Source: Caldithrix sp. (lineage in GTDB: Bacteria > KSB1 > UBA2214 > DYKH01). From it: a stretch of DNA of 5,663 nt. The position numbers and the translations under genes were made by a program. The DNA lies in contig DYKH01000170.1 of assembly GCA_020722685.1 (NCBI GenBank), positions 1-5,663 on the forward strand. Direction: 5' to 3'. The notes beneath the pieces were generated by a model that was given only the letters and a program-made list of their open reading frames with translations, was not told the origin of the DNA and did not search any database. Of this stretch, positions 1-4,738 are shown piece after piece (the stretch's first letter is position 1; every line of letters starts with the position of its first letter).

Positions 1-921
1 TTGCCCGTCCTGCGACCAGAAGCGGGCGCTGTTGCTGGGCATGCGGCTGGCGGAGGAAGTCTCGCCTTTGCCGTCCTTGACGCTCGCGCCCTGCCGCACT
101 TCCGGGCCGACGGCCACTTCAGCAATGTCACGCACGTGAATCGGCACGCCTTCGTGCTCGGTGACGACAATGTTGCGGATATCGTCAATGGTTTGAATAA
201 GGCCAATGCCGCGCACGATATACTGCTCAGCCGCGTGGCTGAGAATCCCGCCGCCGGCATTGGCATTGTTGGCGGCAATCGCCTCAAAAACTTCCCGCAG
301 GGAAATTCCGTATTTGAACAAAAGATCGGGATCCACCAGCATCTGATATTGCTTGACGAAACCGCCGAAGGAGTTCACATCGGCAACGCCGGGCACGGTT
401 TTGAGCAGCGGCCGCACTATCCAGTCCTGCATGGTGCGCAGGTCGATGAGCTGTTCTTCGCTCAGCCCACCCTCTGTGGTCGGAGGCTCCAGTGTGTATT
501 GGTAGATTTCTCCCAGGCCGGTGGAAACCGGGCCGAGCGAGACTTCCACGCCTTCAGGCAATCTCTCTTTGGCTTCGATGAGGCGCTCCAGCACCAACTG
601 GCGGGCAAAATAAATATCCACGCCATCTTCAAAAACAATGGTCACCATCGACAAGCCAAATTTGGACAGTGAGCGCAGCTCGGTGAGGCGCGGCAAACCG
701 CTCATGGTGACTTCGATGGGGAAGGTGACGAATTTTTCCACTTCCACCGGCGAGCGGCCGGGCGTTTCGCCGATGACTTGTACTTGAATATTGGTGACGT
801 CCGGAAAGGCGTCGATGGGAATCTTCCGCAGCGCATTGATGCCGAGGCCGATGAGCAGCACCGTAAAAATTACAATAAGCACGCGGTTGCGCAGCGAGAA
901 GGCGATGAGTTTGTCGATCAT
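1..921 (-). CDS. cusA: CusA/CzcA-family heavy-metal RND efflux pump, N-terminal part
   Basis: Inner-membrane, proton-driven pump of a tripartite heavy-metal exporter; the N-terminal 307 residues are visible, out of roughly 1,030-1,050 usual for the family, and the gene runs off the left edge. I translated it from the ATG at 921-919. It opens with the family layout: a short cytoplasmic helix (MIDKLIAFSLRNR), the first membrane helix at about residues 14-31, then the HME-RND signature RKIPIDAFPDVTN (32-44) and the start of the periplasmic porter domain (GETPGRSPVEVEKFVTFPIE, about 51-70; later VPGVADVNSFGG, about 176-187). The start lies 3 nt past the adaptor's stop codon, with GGAGG 8 nt upstream inside the last adaptor codons, so translation is probably coupled. 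Residues 288-307 (bases 60-1) do not look like the family (see findings). Metal-relay residues and TM4 acidic residues lie outside the window, so copper/silver versus zinc/cobalt cannot be decided from this gene. Confidence 0.93.
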   Translation of the reverse strand, partial: MIDKLIAFSLRNRVLIVIFTVLLIGLGINALRKIPIDAFPDVTNIQVQVIGETPGRSPVEVEKFVTFPIEVTMSGLPRLTELRSLSKFGLSMVTIVFEDGVDIYFARQLVLERLIEAKERLPEGVEVSLGPVSTGLGEIYQYTLEPPTTEGGLSEEQLIDLRTMQDWIVRPLLKTVPGVADVNSFGGFVKQYQMLVDPDLLFKYGISLREVFEAIAANNANAGGGILSHAAEQYIVRGIGLIQTIDDIRNIVVTEHEGVPIHVRDIAEVAVGPEVRQGASVKDGKGETSSASRMPSNSARFWSQDGQ

Positions 922-924
922 GGC

Positions 925-2040
925 TTATTCCTCCCCGAAGCTTGCTTTCGCCAGTTCCGAGCGCAGCACAAATGCGCCGCTGGTGACCACTCGCTCGCCT
1001 GGTGCAAGTCCCTCGAGAATGACCACGCTGCCATCAATTTTTTGGCCGAGGCGAATTTTGCGCTTCATAAAACTGCTGTCCGACTGCGGCACAAACACAA
1101 AACGCAGATCGCCTTCGGTCTGTACCGCGACTTCCGGCACAACGATGAGATTGGCAAGCTCGCCGCTCTGCAGCGTCACCGTCGCGAACATCTGCGGCTT
1201 CAGCTTGCCGAAGGGATTCTCCACCTCGATGCGCGCTTTGACCGTGCGCGTGGTCTCGTCGAGCACGTCGAAAATCGTGGTGAGTCGGCCATGAAATTTT
1301 TCACTGGGATAGGCCGCCACTGCGACCCCCGCGGCCAGGCCGGGTTTGATTTTGGCCAAATCCTTTTCGTAAACATCTGCCAGCACCCACACTCGAGAGA
1401 TGTCGACGAGATGAAACAAAGTCGCGCCGATCTCCACAAAGTGGCCAAGGATGTCTTTGGTTTCGGTGATGGTGCCGGCGTAGGGAGCACGAATTTCGAG
1501 AAAAGTTTTAGGGACGTGTCCGGAGATGACTTCTTCAATATCCTTTTCAGTAGCTCCCATGACCAGCAATTTGCGGCGCGCTGATTCGAAAATAGCGCGC
1601 GTCATACGCAGTTCCAGGGAATCGCGACGGGCGGTTGCAACTTGGAGACGTTCTTCGGCTTGAATGATCTCTGCCTGCGCCGACAGGTAGTCCGGGCTGT
1701 AAATCGTCGCTAACAAGTCGTCTTTTTCGACGCGGTCGCCCAAAAACGCATAGACTTGCTCCACGCGCCCAGGCACGCGGGCCGTAAGATGCGCCACCCG
1801 CCGTTCGTCAAAAACCACACGACCCGGAATGGTAATCGTTTCGATCAGAGAATGCTTTTGAACAACATCAATTCTTATGCTTGCTAATTGCTGTTGCTCC
1901 GGATCGAGATTGACGGTTGGGATGACGTCGCTTTCAACATCCTCCCGCAACTCTATTTTTTCCGGAGCCGCGTTTTTCCCGCTGCAGGCAAACAGCAAGG
2001 GAATAATGAGTAAAATAAGGTCGAATCCATTCATTTTCAT
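925..2040 (-). CDS. cusB: CusB/CzcB-family periplasmic adaptor lipoprotein of RND efflux complex
   Basis: Membrane-fusion protein that bridges the inner-membrane pump and the outer-membrane channel. It has 371 residues. An N-terminal hydrophobic stretch ends in LLFACS, a lipobox-like site with Cys19, so it is probably anchored as a lipoprotein. Domains in order: linker to about 60; first lipoyl-like half at 82-118 (HLTARVPGRVEQVYAFLGDR); alpha-hairpin at about 118-175; second lipoyl half at 178-212 (LEIRAPYAGTITE); beta-barrel at about 215-290 (TRTVKARIEVENPFGKLKPQMF); membrane-proximal domain with GLAPGERVVTSGAFVL near the end. It is somewhat short for the family. It shows no N-terminal Met cluster as in E. 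coli CusB and no obvious C-terminal metal-binding domain. The start is supported by GAGGAG (2056-2051) 10 nt upstream. It begins 24 nt after the TolC-like gene and ends 3 nt before the pump gene, so one operon is clear. Family assignment is firm; the metal is inferred. Confidence 0.93.
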   Translation of the reverse strand: MKMNGFDLILLIIPLLFACSGKNAAPEKIELREDVESDVIPTVNLDPEQQQLASIRIDVVQKHSLIETITIPGRVVFDERRVAHLTARVPGRVEQVYAFLGDRVEKDDLLATIYSPDYLSAQAEIIQAEERLQVATARRDSLELRMTRAIFESARRKLLVMGATEKDIEEVISGHVPKTFLEIRAPYAGTITETKDILGHFVEIGATLFHLVDISRVWVLADVYEKDLAKIKPGLAAGVAVAAYPSEKFHGRLTTIFDVLDETTRTVKARIEVENPFGKLKPQMFATVTLQSGELANLIVVPEVAVQTEGDLRFVFVPQSDSSFMKRKIRLGQKIDGSVVILEGLAPGERVVTSGAFVLRSELAKASFGEE

Positions 2041-2064
2041 CGTTAAATAACTCCTCGTTGACGG

Positions 2065-3354
2065 TCAAAAAATTGTCTCACTGGCCACTTCCAGATCGGC
2101 CAGCGCCACGTAATAGTTATACAGGGCGCGATAGTATTCCGCCTTGGTAACGGTATAGGTACGATAAATGTCGATCAGATTAAGCGCATCGATCTGGTCG
2201 TTTTGGTAATGAGAAATACCGGCGCGCAGCTCGTCTTCCACGTCGCGCAGCAGAGTGTCCTCAAAAAGGCGCACCTGCTCTTCGGCCGCCTTGACACTGC
2301 GATGGGCATTTTCAATCGCAGTAACCACATTGCGGTTGAACGCGACGTATTGAATCTGCGCTTGATCGAAAGCAGCGCGCGCCTCCAGCGTTGCGCCTCT
2401 CGGTCCTTTCCAAAACCACAAAGGAATGGAAATCCCAACGTCGATCTGCCAGTTGTTTCTTACCTGAGTGCCGAAATATTGATTGGCGTTGAAGGGCGGC
2501 TGCTCCCTCAGATTCTGATTGAACAACCCGATGGAAAAATCCGGCAGATAATTTTTCTGTGCCAGGCGCATCTGCGCACGGCCACGCTCGATCAGAGCTG
2601 CGGTCATACGCCGCGCGGCGCTGGTTTGCCGCATTTCATTCAGCACGGTTTCCACGCTTTTGGCAAACGGCTGGTAGGTAAAATCATCTGCAAGCGTGAT
2701 CGGCGTGGAACCGGGACGTCCGAGCAAACGATTCAGCTCGGCCAGCGAATTTTGCGCCTCGCGGCGCGCTGCAATCGCCTCGTTGTTGATCCTCGCCAGC
2801 TCGGTTTTGGCGCGCAGAACTTCGAGAAAGGGTACCTTTTGCGCCTGATAGCGCACGGTGGCGGTCTCCCGAAATTGCTGCAACAGCTCAGCAATGGCTT
2901 CAAAGTTGGTTACCATTTTTTGCGTCAGCCAAGCCCGATAATAAGCTCGTTTCACCTCGGCGCTTACCAACATCTTGGTGCGTTGAAGATTCTCCTCAAA
3001 GAATCGGGAATCCATCCTCGCAACGTTGCCGCGCGCGCCACGTTTGCCGGGAAATTCAAAAGGCTGCACGATGCCGATGTTCCGTTCGTCGGCATCGCTG
3101 ATATTGAAATTTGCGGGAGTCTCTCCCCAACTGACACCAACCTCGAGATTGGGAAACGCCTCGGCTTGTAAGATACGGGCATTGGCGGCATCGACCTCCT
3201 TTTGCGCCGCCAGAACGACGGGGTTATTGTGTAGAGCGATTTGAATCGCATCGGCAAGACTCAATTTCTCATCCTCTTGTGCCAGCGCCAGAATTGGACG
3301 GATGGATAACAAAAGGAAGAGAATGCTGCCAGGCCGACAAAAGGTTACTTTCAT
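2065..3354 (-). CDS. TolC-family outer-membrane efflux protein (CusC/CzcC-like)
   Basis: Outer-membrane channel subunit of the tripartite exporter, 429 residues, a normal length for the family. A signal peptide is visible: basic start, hydrophobic core (ILFLLLSIRPILALA) and a probable cut after Ala25 (LALA|QE). No lipobox cysteine follows, unlike E. coli CusC. Two outer-membrane efflux repeats follow: the first begins LSLADAIQIALHNNP (31-45) and includes the strand region GIVQPFEFPGKR (94-105); the second includes NYLPDFSIGLFNQ (268-280) and the matching strand region DVGISIPLWFWKGPRG (305-320). Long alpha-helical stretches at about 110-210 and 322-425 form the periplasmic barrel. The closing segment YYRALYNYYVALADLE is typical. 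GGAGG sits 12 nt before the ATG, a little far; no other start exists nearby in frame. It lies 24 nt upstream of the adaptor gene. The CzcC/CusC reading rests mainly on the neighbouring heavy-metal pump. Confidence 0.92.
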   Translation of the reverse strand: MKVTFCRPGSILFLLLSIRPILALAQEDEKLSLADAIQIALHNNPVVLAAQKEVDAANARILQAEAFPNLEVGVSWGETPANFNISDADERNIGIVQPFEFPGKRGARGNVARMDSRFFEENLQRTKMLVSAEVKRAYYRAWLTQKMVTNFEAIAELLQQFRETATVRYQAQKVPFLEVLRAKTELARINNEAIAARREAQNSLAELNRLLGRPGSTPITLADDFTYQPFAKSVETVLNEMRQTSAARRMTAALIERGRAQMRLAQKNYLPDFSIGLFNQNLREQPPFNANQYFGTQVRNNWQIDVGISIPLWFWKGPRGATLEARAAFDQAQIQYVAFNRNVVTAIENAHRSVKAAEEQVRLFEDTLLRDVEDELRAGISHYQNDQIDALNLIDIYRTYTVTKAEYYRALYNYYVALADLEVASETIF

Positions 3355-3472
3355 TGTCGTATTGTACCTCCACTGGTCTGATCGATTGTTTCCAGGTCGC
3401 TGCTGCTAAAAAGCACTCACGACTGGCTTGGCTTTTGCGAACCATCAAATCAGCAAAGCTAAGATGCTTAAT

Positions 3473-3509
3473 CTCCCCCTGCTTCTTTTTGTAGAGCAAA
3501 ACAGGGGAG
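3473..3509 (-). other. Intercistronic hairpin ahead of the TolC-like gene
   Basis: The 198 bases between the exported-protein gene and the TolC-like gene hold no convincing gene. They do hold a strong imperfect inverted repeat. On the transcribed strand the outer arms are CTCCCCTG (3509-3502) and CAGGGGGAG (3481-3473, one extra G). Inside these, TTTTG and CAAAA form a second stem around a CTCTA loop, with a short GAAG-type bulge on one side. There is no U-tract after it in either direction, so it is not a standard intrinsic terminator. It would sit about 120-155 nt upstream of the TolC-like start in the operon mRNA. Possible roles are an mRNA-stability element or a processing or attenuation site that sets the ratio between the first gene and the pump genes. 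Confidence 0.5.
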
Positions 3510-3552
3510 CGTTTAGTGAAATTGGATTAGAGAAAAAATGCGGATAGGGTAT

Positions 3553-4041
3553 CTAACACCGAAGAATGGTGGATTGAAGGTGGAGAGATGTATCATTGAC
3601 TGAAGAAAGTGATGACGGTCGTCCTGTTAGAGAGATGGCCTCTCCGAACAAAGACGATTGGGAATGAGAAGCGGAAGCTTGAGCATTGGGCGTGGAATCG
3701 TGGGGAGGAATGACATGGTTCTCATCGACACTCAGCTTGAGGGACACATCGACACATGGGCTTCCCTGCTCATTGGCGGAAGGCAGTCCCCTGGCGACAA
3801 AAGAAGCGACATTAGACGCGGCGCACGATTTGGACGCATTGGAACACTGATGGTGCTGAATTTCCAACGCAACATGACTTTTCGGGGCGATACAAATGAC
3901 CACATAGGAGACCAAAGACCACTGGCTCACCGCGAGATAAATGCCGAAATGGATCACTACCGCCCATTTGAATAGGCTATTTTTAATTAAGCTCAGCTTC
4001 ATAGGACTGATACAACGACGAAAACTTTTTACGGTTCCCAT
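3553..4041 (-). CDS. Small exported Cys/His-containing protein of unknown function
   Basis: No function is known to me. From the ATG at 4041 it has 162 residues. Basic residues at the N-terminus are followed by a hydrophobic stretch at about 23-51 (LFKWAVVIHFGIYLA, then SLVSYVVICIA), so export or inner-membrane anchoring is likely. The soluble part has a compact motif, C50-IAPKS-H56-VALE60, then H63-H64-x-C66 and C73, and later C96-VDV and H109/H114; the last residue is also Cys. From memory, small secreted proteins with a C-x(5)-H-V-x-[IL]-E motif head other heavy-metal RND operons; I cannot verify this here. Placement between arsR and the tolC-adaptor-pump set suggests a periplasmic metal-binding accessory. 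The ATG at 4041 has AAGG 5 nt upstream and GGGAGGA 16 nt upstream. A GTG at 4056 and an ATG at 4002 (MKLSLIKNS...) are alternative starts. The C-terminal 50 residues are Ser-rich and probably disordered. Confidence 0.72.
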   Translation of the reverse strand: MGTVKSFRRCISPMKLSLIKNSLFKWAVVIHFGIYLAVSQWSLVSYVVICIAPKSHVALEIQHHQCSNASKSCAASNVASFVARGLPSANEQGSPCVDVSLKLSVDENHVIPPHDSTPNAQASASHSQSSLFGEAISLTGRPSSLSSVNDTSLHLQSTILRC

Positions 4042-4056
4042 GGTGGCCTTGAGCAC

Positions 4057-4356
4057 TTCCTCCCGACGTAGATGATGTTCTAAAAGTACCTCTCACATCA
4101 AGTCGCATGCCTTCGTTACCTTTTCACTGGTAATACGGTAATCAAAGATTCAAGCCGTCGCGGCGGGAGGCAACAATCCCTGCTCTGCGCAACACTGCGA
4201 GATGCTGAGAAACATTGGCCTTGGAAATCTTCATTTGCCTGATGATCTCGCCAACGCTCATTTCCTTATCTCGCAAAATGTTTAGAATCTCCAATCGCTT
4301 TGGGTTGGCTAACGTCTTACACACTTCGGCGTGAAAATGAAGAGTTCCTTGCTCAT
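4057..4356 (-). pseudogene. ArsR/SmtB-family metal-responsive repressor, disrupted
   Basis: Winged-helix repressor of the ArsR/SmtB family, broken in at least three places. The intact core (bases 4324-4145, 60 residues) has the family pattern: CKTLANPKRLEILNIL, then the helix-turn-helix SVGEIIRQMKISKANVSQHL with AVLRRAG, and the start of the wing (RRDGLNL). Upstream, the proper ATG at 4356 has AAGG 7 nt before it but is in another frame. The frame that continues the core upstream reads GTLHFHAEV and meets TGA with no start; one extra base in the AA at about 4348-4350 would restore MSKGTLHFHAEV. Downstream, the core frame hits TGA at 4144-4142. Removing the single G at 4143 gives LYYRITSEKVTKACDLM, the expected family ending. 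That frame then meets TGA at 4095-4093 where Arg is expected (CGA to TGA), and continues EVLLEHHLRREE. A 60-residue product from the GTG at 4324 is possible but would lack most of the wing and the dimer helix. Confidence 0.82.
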
Positions 4357-4363
4357 GTTCTCA

Positions 4364-4367
4364 CCTT
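4364..4367 (-). promoter_or_regulatory. Ribosome binding site of the arsR pseudogene
   Basis: AAGG followed by TGA lies 7 nt before the ATG at 4356-4354. This well-placed site marks the ATG as the original arsR start and so shows that the frame is lost between this ATG and the conserved core. Confidence 0.6.
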
Positions 4368-4376
4368 GAAAATGAT

Positions 4377-4402
4377 GTTTCGTTGTTTCAAAATTTCGAA
4401 AC
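4377..4402 (-). promoter_or_regulatory. Putative ArsR-type operator (inverted repeat plus a third half-site)
   Basis: The plus strand at 4385-4402 reads GTTTCAAAATTTCGAAAC, an 18-bp inverted repeat with 16 of 18 positions symmetric. A third copy of the half-site GTTTC lies at 4377-4381 in direct orientation, 8 bp from the first. The repeat starts one base downstream of the -10 box and would cover the transcription start, the usual position for an ArsR/SmtB operator. Its AT-rich TTTC/GAAA arms also resemble operators of that family. Binding by the adjacent arsR product is inferred. Confidence 0.65.
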
Positions 4403-4403
4403 T

Positions 4404-4432
4404 AATATAAAACCAGCGCAAGAAACTGTCAA
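4404..4432 (-). promoter_or_regulatory. Sigma-70-type promoter of the arsR-efflux operon
   Basis: On the minus strand the -35 box is TTGACA (4432-4427, perfect consensus), followed by a 17-bp spacer and a -10 box TATATT (4409-4404, 5 of 6 matches to TATAAT). Transcription would start near 4397, about 40 nt before the arsR ATG, and would read arsR, the exported protein and then the tripartite exporter. No second good promoter was seen between here and the TolC-like gene. Confidence 0.8.
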
Positions 4433-4503
4433 GCAAAGAAATCCGCCGCAAGAAGCTCGTTCTGCTTTTGGTCGGCAAAATACGTCATTGATCAACGGGT
4501 ATG

Positions 4504-4517
4504 GTGAACGCGTTCAC
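4504..4517. repeat. 14-bp perfect palindrome upstream of the arsR promoter
   Basis: GTGAACGCGTTCAC is identical to its reverse complement. It lies about 70 bp upstream of the -35 box, in the non-coding gap after the copA-side transcript. It is too far away for a simple repressor site at this promoter, has no T-tract, and could be an activator or remote repressor site. No binding protein can be named. The rest of the gap (4433-4607) shows no intrinsic terminator and no convincing gene; a shorter palindrome TTGATCAA lies at 4488-4495. Confidence 0.5.
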
Positions 4518-4607
4518 AGGCAAAATCAACACGAAAAACTCCGGGTTGGGCGCCGTATGCTTGTGATATCTTTATCAAGCTAATCCGGCTAACAATTGCG
4601 ATCTTTC

Positions 4608-4712
4608 TTACGAGCTCCGTTTGTTTCCTGTTTTTGCCAAGAGAAAGAACCAAATCACGAAAGCCGAGAGTCCGAGTCCCATTATGGTTACTAATATCTG
4701 AGATAATTCCAT
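4608..4712 (-). CDS. Small single-span membrane protein, probably a truncated cupredoxin anchor
   Basis: A short open frame directly after the copper ATPase. From the ATG at 4712 it has 34 residues: MELSQILVTIMGLGLSAFV then IWFFLLAKTGNKRSS. AGGGA lies 10 nt upstream. An in-frame ATG at 4736, two bases after the copA stop, would give 42 residues but has a weaker ribosome site. It contains one membrane helix (about residues 5-25) with a basic tail. From memory, this N-terminus resembles the anchor of small membrane-bound cupredoxin-like proteins encoded beside copper ATPases, which normally carry a copper-binding beta-domain of about 100 residues after the helix. Here a TAA ends the frame right after the helix. 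The alternative is a complete small protein such as a CcoS/FixS-like cofactor, since FixS genes follow copper ATPases, but the FixS C-terminal acidic pattern is absent. Confidence 0.5.
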   Translation of the reverse strand: MELSQILVTIMGLGLSAFVIWFFLLAKTGNKRSS

Positions 4713-4738
4713 CAATGATTTTTCCCTACTATTCATTT

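Noticed and set aside
1..1584. Long plus-strand open frames (1-672 and 778-1584) opposite the pump and adaptor genes.
   Set aside because: They are antisense shadows: the minus strand encodes clear family proteins with ribosome sites, and the plus-strand translations have no recognisable domain.
2203..3171. 322-codon plus-strand open frame opposite the TolC-like gene.
   Set aside because: It lies wholly inside a well-supported minus-strand gene and its translation has no family features.
3409..3438. Inverted repeat AAAAGC/GCTTTT in the gap before the TolC-like gene as a possible terminator.
   Set aside because: The stem is six mostly A-T pairs with a 16-base loop, and a terminator just before the exporter genes would contradict the single visible promoter.
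3269..3499. 76-codon minus-strand frame spanning the intercistronic gap and overlapping the TolC-like signal peptide.
   Set aside because: No ATG or ribosome site of note, and it runs out of frame through the certain TolC-like start.
3557..3572. Small CACC/GGTG hairpin at the end of the exported-protein gene, with a T-run about 30 bases later.
   Set aside because: The stem has only four pairs and the T-run is not adjacent, so it does not qualify as an intrinsic terminator.
4504..4517. Reading the 14-bp palindrome as a LacI-family operator.
   Set aside because: LacI-family sites usually have a central CG step; here the centre is GC, and no LacI-type gene is in the window.
4383..4583. 66-codon plus-strand frame across the arsR promoter region.
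   Set aside because: It overlaps the promoter and operator, has no ribosome site and no recognisable sequence.
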